Shown here: piece by piece, positions 8,318 through 16,177 of the stretch
How the letters are laid out: every line of letters starts with the position of its first letter
Position numbering within the stretch: position 1 is the stretch's first letter
Assembly (NCBI RefSeq): GCF_002868845.1
Contig: NZ_PKUB01000043.1
Coordinates: 1 to 34,078, forward strand
Direction of reading: 5' to 3'
DNA: 34,078 nt
DNA from: Desulfuromonas sp.
GTDB lineage: Bacteria > Desulfobacterota > Desulfuromonadia > Desulfuromonadales > BM501
Notes under the pieces: model-generated
Told to the model about the DNA's origin: nothing
Database searches by the model: none
What the model saw: the letters and a program-made list of their open reading frames with translations, nothing else
Position numbers and translations under genes: made by a program

Positions 8318-9746
8318 CCCCGCACCTCCTCCACAAGCCGTTCGTGGCCGAGAATGGTGCCGCAGGCCAAAAAAGCCGACAGGACCGCGCCCAGGACCCC
8401 CGGAGCGACGACCGCCTGGCCGGCGACGTAGAGTCCCTCCACCTTGGTCACCGGCAGGGGGTTGTACTGGCCGATCATGTGCTTGACGCCGTACAGTCCC
8501 CCGGCGGGGGTATGGGCATAGTCGCGCAGGGTCAGGGGGGTGGCGCTGGCGACCATCTGAAGTCGCCCCGCCAGCTCCGGGCACCCCGCCTCGATATGGC
8601 TCAGGACCCGGGCTTCGGCCTCCTCCTTGAAGCGGGCGTACCCCTCGGTCCGTCCGGTGGCGGGATCGGTCCACTCGGGGGGAGCGGGGCACACCGCCAC
8701 CAGGCCGTTCCCCTCGGCGGCCGCCGCGAGGTAGAGGAGGTCAGTCCCCTGCCCGGCCACGGGCGGGCCCGGGACGAGGTACAGGTTACGCCCCTCCAGC
8801 TGAGGCAGAGGGCCGTTGCAGCGGGCATAGAAGAGATAGGCGCCCTGCGACTCGCCGAGGTCCTCCAGGCGCCGGCGCAGGGCCGGCCGGTAGAGCCCCT
8901 CGGGGGCCATCTCGAGAAAGTTCCGCGGGTGGACGGTAGCGATGCAGCAGCGGGTCTCCAGAACCTCCCCGTCCTCCAGGCGCACCCCCCGCAGGCCGCC
9001 GGCGCTGCCGGCCTCGATGGCGCGGGCGCCGCGGCCGCAGAAGACCTTTACCCCGGCCTCGGCGAGGGCGGCGTCGTAGGCCGCGACGAGGCTGAGGCCT
9101 CCCCCCTTCAGGCCGTAGACCGAGCGGTAGAAGGGGCCGACCACGCAGGCATGGCGGGCAAAGGGGATCTCCTCGGGCGCCACGCCGTAAAGGATCGCGT
9201 GGTGGCAGAGGAGTTCCTTCAACCGGGCGTCGCCCGTCAGCCCGTCGAGAACCTGGCGCAGGCTCGGGCCGTAGATGCCGCCCCGGTCCCGGCTCCGATC
9301 GACCCCGCCCTTCAGGCTCAGATAGGGGGAGCGCTCGCAGACGGCCTCGATCTCGGCGAGATAGCGGTCGATAGCGCCGCGCGCCGCCGGAAAGGCCTCG
9401 GCGAGCCGCGCCCGCAACCGCTCGAAGCCGTAGGGGAAGGCGAATCCCCCCCCCGCCCTGCATCCCGGATCACGTCGAACCCGTCGGGGTCGTAGGCCTT
9501 CTTCTCGAGGCGCCCCGCCAGCCCCAGGTGGCGGAAAAAGAGATCGAGGGGTTCGCCCTCGCCCAGCCCCCCGGTGTAGTGGAACCCGGTGTCGAACTGC
9601 ACCCCCTGGCGCCGGAAGCCGCGCAGCACGGGAGCGGTGCGGGCAGCCTTCTCCACCAGGGCGACCTTCTGGCCGGCGCGGGCCAGGATCAGGGCGGCGC
9701 TCATCCCGGCGGCGCCTGCGCCGATGATCACGCAGTCGAACTTCAC
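8308..9746 (-). CDS. CrtI-like NAD(P)/FAD-dependent oxidoreductase, frameshifted at a C9 run
   Basis: Two overlapping frames together encode one protein of about 479 residues related to phytoene desaturase/carotenoid isomerase (COG1233). The GTG start at 9746 overlaps the upstream ketosynthase stop (GTGA). The N-terminal part has the FAD-binding GAGAAGMSAALILARAG and a FDTGFHYTGGLG segment. The C-terminal part has the family ending with VEGLYVAGQAVVAPG before the stop at 8308. The frame breaks at a run of nine C (9446-9454). One added base would join FDVIRDAG to FAFPYGFERL without loss. As written, the first frame ends at 9318 after about 142 residues. A sequencing error is the simplest reading, with slippage or true inactivation as alternatives. 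The enzyme could desaturate, isomerise or hydroxylate the polyene or its head group, which is inferred from context only. Confidence 0.8.
9446..9454. repeat. C9 homopolymer (G9 on coding strand) at the frame break
   Basis: Nine consecutive C on the plus strand lie inside the FAD oxidoreductase gene, about residue 98. Ten would restore a single frame. On the coding strand the run contains a GGGGGGG heptamer, which is a possible minus-one slippery site as well as a usual place for sequencing or replication slippage. Confidence 0.9.
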
Positions 9747-10963
9747 CGGTCGAACCTCAGCACCAGGCAGGAGTTGGTCCCCCCGAACCCGGCGGAATTG
9801 CACAGCACCCGCCGGGGCGAACGGTCGAGAGTTTCGGTCACGATGTCGAGCCGGGCCGAGTGGGCGTCGGGTTCCCGGAAGTTGAGATTGGGGGCGATGA
9901 AGCCCTGGCGGGCCATGATCGTCGTGTAGACCGCCTGCGAGGCACCGGACATCCAGAGCTCGTGGCCGGTCATCGACTTGAGGGAGGAGACCGGAGGGGT
10001 CCGGTCTCCGAAGGCGGCGGCGATGTTGTCCGCCTCTGCGGCATCTCCGGCCGGCGTCGAGGTGGCGTGGGCGCAGACGTAGTCGATGTCGGCCGGGGCG
10101 AGTCCCGCGGCCCCGATGGCCTGCCCCATGGCCCGCCGCAACCCGTCCCGGTTGGGCACCGAAATGCTCTCCCCGTCGGAGGAAAAGGCGTAGCCGGAGA
10201 CCTCGCCGAGGATCTCCGCTCCCCGCTCCCGTGCCAGGTCGTAGCGCTCCAGCACCAGGGCCGCGGCCCCGCCGCTCGGCACCAGGCCGTCGCGGCCGGC
10301 GTCGAAGGGGCGGCAGGCCGCCGCGGGATCGTCGACCCGGGCGGAGAAGGCCCCCAGGCCGTCGAAGGAGCACATCGACTCCCAGTTGATCTCCTGGGCG
10401 CCGCCGCAGACGACCCGGTCCTGACGGCCCAGGGCGATGAGGTCGGCGGCCTGGCCGACGGCGTGGCCGCCGCTGGAGCAGGCGGAGCTGATCGACCAGC
10501 AGGCTCCGCGGGTGCGCAGCAGGGTGTTCAAGTTCATGGTGACGACCGAGGTCATGGAGCGAAAGACCATGCCGCTGCCGATCGACCGGGTTTCCCCCCG
10601 CTCCTCCAGCAGGGCCACCTGCTCCACGGCGGCGATGCAGCTGGAGTCGCAGCCGAAGATCAGGCCGGTGCGGTCGCTCTCGATCTGCTCCGGGGCCAGC
10701 CCCGACATCTCCAGGGCGTCGCGAGAGGCGGCGTAAGCCTGCACGGCGAATTCGGGCATCGTCTTGCGCTGCTTGCGGGCGAGCACCGCCGCGGGATCGA
10801 AGCCGGTGATCGCTCCGGTCAGGGGGCTGCGAAAACCGCGCCGCAGGCGCTCCTTGTCCACCACGATCCCCGACCGGCCAAGGCGCAGGGCCTCGCCGAC
10901 CGTCTGAAGGTCGCAGCCCAGGCAGGAGATGATTCCGATACCGGTGATGGCGACTCTGTACAT
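9743..10963 (-). CDS. Beta-ketoacyl-ACP synthase, polyene ketosynthase 2
   Basis: A 406-residue condensing enzyme with Cys162 in SSACSSGGHAVG, His299 in CAHATSTPAGD, and Lys329/His334 in LKSMTGHELWMSG, so the Cys-His-His set is intact. It differs clearly from the other ketosynthase of the operon (7082-8317). Two distinct ketosynthases are usual in aryl polyene clusters, where one may start or partner with the other. Which does what here cannot be read from sequence. The ATG at 10963 follows a GAAGG site and gives the expected MYRVAITGIGI start. The ketoreductase ends 74 bases upstream, and the oxidoreductase gene overlaps the stop by four bases. Confidence 0.91.
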   Translation of the reverse strand: MYRVAITGIGIISCLGCDLQTVGEALRLGRSGIVVDKERLRRGFRSPLTGAITGFDPAAVLARKQRKTMPEFAVQAYAASRDALEMSGLAPEQIESDRTGLIFGCDSSCIAAVEQVALLEERGETRSIGSGMVFRSMTSVVTMNLNTLLRTRGACWSISSACSSGGHAVGQAADLIALGRQDRVVCGGAQEINWESMCSFDGLGAFSARVDDPAAACRPFDAGRDGLVPSGGAAALVLERYDLARERGAEILGEVSGYAFSSDGESISVPNRDGLRRAMGQAIGAAGLAPADIDYVCAHATSTPAGDAAEADNIAAAFGDRTPPVSSLKSMTGHELWMSGASQAVYTTIMARQGFIAPNLNFREPDAHSARLDIVTETLDRSPRRVLCNSAGFGGTNSCLVLRFDR

Positions 10964-11037
10964 GAAAACCTTCGACAATCGCTTGGGGAAAACCGTCGGA
11001 CAGACTCTGAGGGAAGAGTTGGGACGGGAGGGGGGCG

Positions 11038-11769
11038 TCAGCCCATAAATGCTCCGCCGTTGACCGAAAGGACCTGGCCGGTCATGTACCCGGCGCCCGC
11101 CGAACAGAGAAAACCGACCACCGAGGCGACCTCCTCGGGCCGCCCCACCCGCCCCTGGGGGATCATGGGCAGGATTCGCTCCCGGGGCAGCTCGTCGAGC
11201 ATCTCGGTCTCGATGAAGCCGGGGGAGACGGCATTGACCAGCACGTTGCGCTTGGCGACCTCCGCGGCCAGGGCCCGGGTAGCGCCGATCAGGCCCGCCT
11301 TGGCGGCCGAGTAGTTGACCTGCCCCGGCATGCCGCTCTCGCCCGAGGTGGAGACGATGTTGACGATGCGCCCCGTCTTCTTCTTCAGCATCTGGTTGAG
11401 AACGGGCTTGGTCACGTGAAAAAAACCGTCCAGGTGGACGGAGAGGACGTCCCGCCACTCCTCCTGCTTCATCCAGATCATCAGGGCGTCTCTGGCGAAA
11501 CCGGCGTTGTTCACCAGGGCGTAGGGGGTCGCCTCCTCGAGAAGGGGATCGAGGGAGTCTTTCGCCGCCTGAGGGTCGGCGACGTCGAAGGGAAGGAGTC
11601 GGCACGCCCCGCCCGCAGCCTCTACCCCGGCGACGACCCCTAAGGCGCCGTCATGGTCGGACCGGTAGTTGAGCCAGATGTCGAACCCGTCGCGGGCCAG
11701 TTGTAGGGCGATGGCCGCGCCGATCCCCTTGCTGCCCCCCGTCACAAGAGCAACCCTGCGCTCCGCCAT
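11038..11769 (-). CDS. FabG-like 3-oxoacyl-ACP reductase, first gene of the polyene operon
   Basis: A 243-residue short-chain dehydrogenase. It has the NADP-binding TGGSKGIG (residues 10-17), NNAG at 87-90, and the catalytic Ser140, Tyr153 and Lys157 (YSAAK). The C-terminus ends in the FabG-like GQVLSVNGG. It should reduce the 3-oxoacyl-ACP made by the ketosynthases to the 3-hydroxyacyl form that the hotdog protein dehydrates. The ATG at 11769 has a GAGAGG ribosome site seven bases upstream. An upstream in-frame extension of nine residues begins at a non-ATG codon and lacks such a site. A 350-base gene-free region precedes it, so this looks like the start of the operon. Confidence 0.92.
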   Translation of the reverse strand: MAERRVALVTGGSKGIGAAIALQLARDGFDIWLNYRSDHDGALGVVAGVEAAGGACRLLPFDVADPQAAKDSLDPLLEEATPYALVNNAGFARDALMIWMKQEEWRDVLSVHLDGFFHVTKPVLNQMLKKKTGRIVNIVSTSGESGMPGQVNYSAAKAGLIGATRALAAEVAKRNVLVNAVSPGFIETEMLDELPRERILPMIPQGRVGRPEEVASVVGFLCSAGAGYMTGQVLSVNGGAFMG

Positions 11770-12120
11770 GACCGCCTCTCTTTCCAGGACCCGCAACGCG
11801 GGCCGGTTTCATTACCGCCAAAAGGGGCCGCATCAGCCCAAGAAAAGCGGATCGACACCAGGACAACAAACAAATTTCAAATTACACGATTTCGGTTTTT
11901 GATTCAACCTATTTTGCCCCCGGGACGGGGGCTGGGAGGGAGAAGGAGCGAACCGGCGGCCTTCGGTCGAAAGCGCGCCGCCGGCCATCAAACGAAGGGT
12001 GGAAACGGGGGCACAGGGAAAGCCACGAAGCGAACGCCTCCCCCCCCTGACGCAAAGAGAGGGCGCACGGTTGCGGGAGGGAGGTCCCCGTAAGACTTCA
12101 GCGAGGTCGCGGCGGCACCG
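11770..12120. other. Gene-free region upstream of the polyene operon
   Basis: No convincing gene is seen. The part next to the operon is locally A+T-rich (about 11865-11915) and contains a candidate promoter. Further right, 11953-11960 and 11977-11984 form an 8-bp GC-rich inverted repeat (CCGGCGGC/GCCGCCGG) with a 16-base loop and no T-run, so it is not a standard terminator. Short open frames here have no ribosome site or recognisable product. The region is long enough to hold a regulator-binding site, but none was identified. Confidence 0.6.
11879..11907 (-). promoter_or_regulatory. Candidate sigma-70 promoter for the polyene operon
   Basis: Reading the minus strand, TTGAAT (complement of 11902-11907) is followed after 17 bases by TAATTT (complement of 11879-11884) in an A+T-rich pocket of otherwise G+C-rich DNA. 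It would give a leader of about 100 bases before the ketoreductase ATG. The -10 match is only partial, so the call is tentative. Confidence 0.4.
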
Positions 12121-12327
12121 TCAGTGCAGCGAGACCGCCCGGTGCTGGCGCCGCTCGCGCCCCTGGAAGGACTGCCCCGGTTCCCCCCGGATCGTGTCCC
12201 GCCCCACCACGACCCATCCGCCGGAGCGCTGGAAGAAGAGAACCCGCCGCGACTCCAGATAGTGATCCAAAACCCGCGGATAGAGCTTCACCGTCGTGCC
12301 GTCCTTCAGCACAGCATGAATCATCAT
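12121..12327 (-). CDS. Small conserved-looking protein of unknown function (68 aa)
   Basis: This 68-residue protein starts MMIHAVLKDGTTVKLYPRV and has a middle segment FFQRSGGWVVVGRD, with a basic, disordered-looking tail. No signal peptide, membrane segment or metal motif is visible. The start is supported by an AAAGGGGG ribosome site before tandem ATG codons. A longer upstream frame lacks such a site. The composition is coding-like and resembles short Geobacter-group hypothetical proteins, but I cannot assign a function. It is transcribed in the same direction as the polyene operon but is separated from it by about 350 bases, and diverges from the Sel1 gene. Confidence 0.7.
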   Translation of the reverse strand: MMIHAVLKDGTTVKLYPRVLDHYLESRRVLFFQRSGGWVVVGRDTIRGEPGQSFQGRERRQHRAVSLH

Positions 12328-12564
12328 TGAGGCACCCCCTTTGCGGTGACAAAATACCCCTGCCTGTTTCAAGCTAACCAGAATCGGGGCGCTTTGCAAG
12401 GCCCCCTCCCGGGCCGCCCCCCCTGCAGTCCCGAAACCGCCCGGAGTTGCAGGAAGCGATGTCCGATGTTAACATTTAGCAATACTTTCGATGGAGAGAT
12501 TGTCGCCACCTGCGACAGGCCGTGGTTGCATGCAGGCAGCTCCAAAGACGGACGAGGGAGATCG

Positions 12565-13446
12565 ATGAAGGCACATTTGCTACTGATTGCGGGCGTCCTC
12601 GCCCTGCTGGCCGGCCCGGCCGCAGCGGACCCCTGGAAGGTCCAGCGCCAGGACGGCTCCGAACTGCAGGTGGAGATCGAAAACAACGACGGGTTCTTTG
12701 CGGGCCGGGTCAACAAGACCTTCACCGCGGCGGGGGGGGTGCTGATCGGCGAGGTCCAGGCCATCGAGTTCAGCCGCTTCGACGATTCCTGTTTCGAGTC
12801 GCCCTGCAGCGGACGGGCCCACGGACGGATCATCATGAGAGACCAAACAAGCGCAGAATTCGACACCCTCTGCACCCAGTCCTTCGTCTTCTCCAGCCCC
12901 TTCGGCCAGCTGGTCCTGCAAACTCGGAGCATCCGCGCCCTCTCCCGGGATGGACTGGGACTGGAAAAGATCGAACAGCGAGCCTCCGCCGGGGACCCTG
13001 ACGCACAATTCCAGCTGGGCCAAGCCTATTACGAGGGCAAGGTGCTGCTCCGCGACCCCACCGAGGCCGCCAGATGGTACGAAAAGGCCGCCAACAGCGG
13101 CCACAGCGAGGCCCAGTACAGGCTGGGGCTTTTGTACAGCCGGGGCGACGGCGTGGTGGAGAGCTACGCCCAGGCCGCAAAATGGCTCTTCCGCGCGGCA
13201 AGACAGGACCACCCCGAGGCCCAGTGCCGCTTCGGCGCCATGCTGTTCGAAGGCAAGGGAACCTCCAAGGACTCCATCAAGGGCTACGCCTGGACCGTTC
13301 TCGCCGCCGCCCAGAACGCGACCGACGCCCGGGACAACCTCGCCAGGATGAAGGGGCAGATGACCCCTCCCCAGCTCGAAGCGGCCCAGCAGATCGCCAC
13401 CATCCTGTGCACCCCGGAAAGCAGCGCCCTCACCGGAGGACGTTGA
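12565..13446 (+). CDS. Secreted Sel1-repeat protein
   Basis: A 293-residue exported protein. Residues 1-21 form a signal peptide (MKAHLLLIAGVLALLAGPAAA). Residues about 22-138 are a beta-rich N-terminal region with two Cys residues in CFESPC. Residues about 140-255 carry three Sel1-type (TPR-like) repeats with motifs such as DAQFQLGQAYYEG, EAQYRLGLLYSRG and EAQCRFGAMLFEG. Sel1 repeats normally serve protein-protein contacts, and no enzyme motif is seen. The ATG has GAGGGAG just upstream, whereas the longer open frame upstream lacks a ribosome site and would hide the signal peptide. The gene stands alone and is followed by a clear terminator. Its partner is unknown. Confidence 0.83.
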   Translation: MKAHLLLIAGVLALLAGPAAADPWKVQRQDGSELQVEIENNDGFFAGRVNKTFTAAGGVLIGEVQAIEFSRFDDSCFESPCSGRAHGRIIMRDQTSAEFDTLCTQSFVFSSPFGQLVLQTRSIRALSRDGLGLEKIEQRASAGDPDAQFQLGQAYYEGKVLLRDPTEAARWYEKAANSGHSEAQYRLGLLYSRGDGVVESYAQAAKWLFRAARQDHPEAQCRFGAMLFEGKGTSKDSIKGYAWTVLAAAQNATDARDNLARMKGQMTPPQLEAAQQIATILCTPESSALTGGR

Positions 13447-13475
13447 CGCCTCGCCGAAAGCAGGCAGAAACGAAC

Positions 13476-13507
13476 AAAGGGCTCGCCGTGACTGGCGGGC
13501 CCTTTTT
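13476..13507 (+). terminator. Rho-independent terminator of the Sel1-repeat gene
   Basis: AAAGGGCTCGCC pairs with GGCGGGCCCTTT around a six-base loop (one mismatch-like T.G), followed by a T-run. It lies about 30 bases after the stop codon. Confidence 0.85.
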
Positions 13508-13661
13508 CGTGGGTGGGGAGGGGGGGGCAGGTCAGCGTACCGACATCCGGGAAAAGGCCTTTCCGGAGAACGGGGCAAGACCATCGTTTTGTCGATCCCC
13601 TTGGCGAGCGAGGGCTCCATAGCCCCTTCCCGAAAAACTCCCCCAGCACGCCCCCTGAAGG

Positions 13662-13702
13662 AAAAAACAAGGGGTTAGCCAAAAAAAGGCTAACCCCCTG
13701 TT
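13662..13702 (-). terminator. Strong terminator downstream of tRNA-Ala
   Basis: GGGGTTAGCC (13671-13680) pairs perfectly with GGCTAACCCC (13688-13697) around a seven-base A/T loop, and the stem can be extended by AACA/TGTT past one mismatch. On the minus strand it is followed by TTGTTTTTT. It lies directly after the tRNA 3' end. Confidence 0.9.
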
Positions 13703-13708
13703 ATTTAT

Positions 13709-13784
13709 TGGTGGAGCTGATGAGGATCGAACTCACGACCTACGCGTTGCGAACGCGTCGCTCTCCCAGCTGAGCTACAGCCCC
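13709..13784 (-). tRNA. tRNA-Ala (anticodon CGC)
   Basis: The minus strand folds into a complete cloverleaf of 76 bases including an encoded CCA. The acceptor stem is GGGGCTG/CAGCTCC with a G3:U70 wobble pair, which is the known identity element for alanyl-tRNA synthetase. The anticodon arm is ACGCG-TTCGCAA-CGCGT, so the anticodon is CGC and reads GCG codons. The T-arm is GTGAG-TTCGATC-CTCAT. GCG is a favoured codon in G+C-rich genomes. It is a single tRNA with its own promoter and terminator. Confidence 0.97.
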
Positions 13785-13796
13785 GAAAACTGCGCT

Positions 13797-13825
13797 ACCT
13801 TAACCAAAGCCCTGCGTTTTGTCAA
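13797..13825 (-). promoter_or_regulatory. Promoter of tRNA-Ala
   Basis: On the minus strand TTGACA (complement of 13820-13825) is followed after 17 bases by TAAGGT (complement of 13797-13802), placing the start point just a few bases before tRNA base 1. The -35 hexamer overlaps the stop codon of the histidine kinase gene (13822-13824). Confidence 0.65.
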
Positions 13826-16131
13826 CGGTAAGGTGCCCGGGGGATGCGCACCGGCAGACGCAGAATGAAGACCGCTCCCAGTTCCCGGTTGACCACCTCG
13901 ATCTCGCCTTGGTGGTGCTCGATGATCCGGTGGGATATGGAGAGGCCCAGGCCCGTGCCCTCTTCCTTGGTGGTGAAGAAGGGGTTGAAGATATTGCGCA
14001 GGCTCTCCATCGGTATGCCGCCGCCGGTGTCCTCCACCTCCACGGTCACCGCCGAGCGGCCGCGCAGAGTGGCGCGGTAGACCCGCAGGGTCAGGCTGCC
14101 GCCTCCGACCATGGCCTGCCGGGCGTTGGCGATGAGGTTGACCATGACCTGGCGCAGCTTCTGACCGTCTCCCTGGATAACGGGCAGGTCGGAGGCCACC
14201 TCCCTGACCAGGTCGATCTCGGAGCGGTTCAGGGCGTCGGCCTCGAGGGTCAGGGCCTCGTCGAGGACCTCTGCGAGATGACAGTCGGTAAAGCAGAGCA
14301 TCTGCCGCTTGGAGAAGGCCAGGATGTTGGCGAGCATCTCCTCCATGCGCTCGGTTTCACGGGCGACGATGGAGGCGTACTGGTGTTCCTCGCTCCCTTC
14401 GGCCACGGTGCGGACCAGGCGCCGGGCGAACCCGCCGATGGGGACGAGGGGATTTCTCAACTCGTGGGCCACCGAGGCGGCCATCTCGCCGAGCACCGCC
14501 ATCTTTTCCCCGTGCAGCATGCGCTCCTGGGTCTCGCGCAAATCATTGTGAGCGCTCTCGAGCTGGTGCAGGAGCATGGAGTTCTCCATGGCTCCCCCGG
14601 CCTGGTTGGCGAACAGCTCCAAAAAGCGCACCCGGTCCGGGCTGATCTCCTCCCGGGAGTCGGGATTGTCCACCACCAACACCCCCAGCGGACGGTCCCG
14701 ACCCAGCAGAGGAGCGCAGGCATAGGGAGAAAGGCCCAGGGCCTCGGCCAGGGCCGCGCCGGTGGGCGGCTCGCTCTCCGGTCGATGCACGGTCACCACC
14801 TGTCCCTCCAGGGCGGCGCGGGCCAGGGCGTTGTCCTCGGCCTCGAGGGGCAGCCGCTGCTTCTTGACCTGAAGGCACAGGGGCGTGCCGCGCTGGGTCT
14901 CCAGGGCCTCCCGACTGATTACAGGCCTCTCCCAGCGCAGCTCCCCGTCCTGTCGGGCCAGCACCAGGGCAGCCCCTTCCCGGGAAACCCCCACCATCCC
15001 CTGCAGGGTTCCGCTGCGCTCGTTGGCCACGAAGAGCATGGCCCGCTCGAACCCCCCCCCTTCGGGGACGGTTGCCGCGGAGAGGATGAGGTGGATGAGT
15101 TCGTTGAGCCGCAAGGTGCTGTGCATGGCCCGGGAGATGCGGTACAGGAGGGTTGTCTCGCGCAGCTTGCGATCCCTCTCCCGGGAGATGGTCCCCAGGT
15201 GTTCGCGCCCGGTGATGCGCTCCAGGGCGTTGGCGACCTGGGATGCGACGGCGGACAGGAGTCTCTTCTCGTCGGAGTCGAAGGTAAAAAACTCCTCCTC
15301 GGAAGGCGCGCCGCCGAACAGGGTCAGGGTTCCGAGCACCCGGTCCTGAAAGATGAGGGGAAGGCATGCGACCGACGGCGGGAGGGGGTCGTCCACACCG
15401 TTTTCCCGAGCCGGGTCTCGCATGAAGCGGGCCCTCCCCCCGGCAAAGACGGCGGGGGAGATCTCAGCGTCCCGGTCGAGGAATCGCTGGCGCCAGTGGC
15501 GGTAGGGCTGGCGAACCCGGACATGGGAGGGACCAAGGCTCTCATCATTGGAGAGAGGGCGGATAACGATGCAGGCCGCCTGAGTGTACCGCAGCACGGT
15601 TCGCAGAACCGCCTGTGGCAGCCCCCTCAACGTACGGGCCTGGTTCAGGCTCCGTCCGAGCTCCGACAGGAGGGTCAGCTGACCGACCCGCCTCTGCTCG
15701 CGGCGGGAGAGCAAGGCATGCTGGGCCAGACAGGCCAACTGCTCGGCCACGGGCTGGATCAGTTCGGAAAGGTTCTCGGGAGAGGACGGGGCGACTCTCA
15801 GGGAGAGGACGCCATAGTCTGCCCGGGGGCAGCACACCGGAAAATACCACTGCGCCCCGTCCTGCACCGGACGGCCGCCGGCCAGGGCCCGGCCCTCGGG
15901 GGAGTCGGACAGCTTGGGCGAAACCGGGGGGCGGCGGTCCGGGTCGATCGGGGGAAAAGTGCGGGAGAAATGCCGCCGGTCCTCGCTCAGAAGGTGAAAA
16001 ACGGCGTCTTCGAGGTCGAGGGCCTCGGTCAGGTAACAAAGGATGGAAGCTATGCTTTGAGGATAGTCAGAAGCGGTACAGCTGGCGATGCGGACAACCT
16101 GGTGCAGAACTTCGTAGCGATCGCACTTCAT
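13822..16131 (-). CDS. Soluble sensor histidine kinase with three GAF-like domains
   Basis: A 769-residue protein without membrane segments or signal peptide, so cytoplasmic. Residues about 10-150, 180-345 and 360-525 look like three successive GAF-type sensor domains. A HisKA dimerisation helix with the phosphoacceptor His556 in VAHELRNPL follows, and then a HATPase domain with NLIANARQAM (N box), EDTGGGIP (G1), FFTTKEEGTGLGLSI (F/G2). The ATG at 16131 follows GGAGGGG; a 61-residue upstream extension covers the intergenic region and is rejected. The dksA-like gene ends 46 bases upstream in the same direction, so the two may be co-transcribed. No response regulator lies in the window, so its partner is unknown. 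The ligand cannot be read from the sequence. Confidence 0.88.
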   Translation of the reverse strand: MKCDRYEVLHQVVRIASCTASDYPQSIASILCYLTEALDLEDAVFHLLSEDRRHFSRTFPPIDPDRRPPVSPKLSDSPEGRALAGGRPVQDGAQWYFPVCCPRADYGVLSLRVAPSSPENLSELIQPVAEQLACLAQHALLSRREQRRVGQLTLLSELGRSLNQARTLRGLPQAVLRTVLRYTQAACIVIRPLSNDESLGPSHVRVRQPYRHWRQRFLDRDAEISPAVFAGGRARFMRDPARENGVDDPLPPSVACLPLIFQDRVLGTLTLFGGAPSEEEFFTFDSDEKRLLSAVASQVANALERITGREHLGTISRERDRKLRETTLLYRISRAMHSTLRLNELIHLILSAATVPEGGGFERAMLFVANERSGTLQGMVGVSREGAALVLARQDGELRWERPVISREALETQRGTPLCLQVKKQRLPLEAEDNALARAALEGQVVTVHRPESEPPTGAALAEALGLSPYACAPLLGRDRPLGVLVVDNPDSREEISPDRVRFLELFANQAGGAMENSMLLHQLESAHNDLRETQERMLHGEKMAVLGEMAASVAHELRNPLVPIGGFARRLVRTVAEGSEEHQYASIVARETERMEEMLANILAFSKRQMLCFTDCHLAEVLDEALTLEADALNRSEIDLVREVASDLPVIQGDGQKLRQVMVNLIANARQAMVGGGSLTLRVYRATLRGRSAVTVEVEDTGGGIPMESLRNIFNPFFTTKEEGTGLGLSISHRIIEHHQGEIEVVNRELGAVFILRLPVRIPRAPYR

Positions 16132-16177
16132 GGGCCCCTCCGCTCGGCAGCGGCGGCTTCCCCGTCGCCCTACACGC

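Noticed and set aside
11953-11984. GC-rich inverted repeat considered as a terminator
   Set aside because: It has a 16-base loop and no T-run on either strand.
11899-12093. A 64-codon plus-strand open frame upstream of the polyene operon
   Set aside because: No ribosome site and a Gly/Arg/Pro-rich low-complexity translation.
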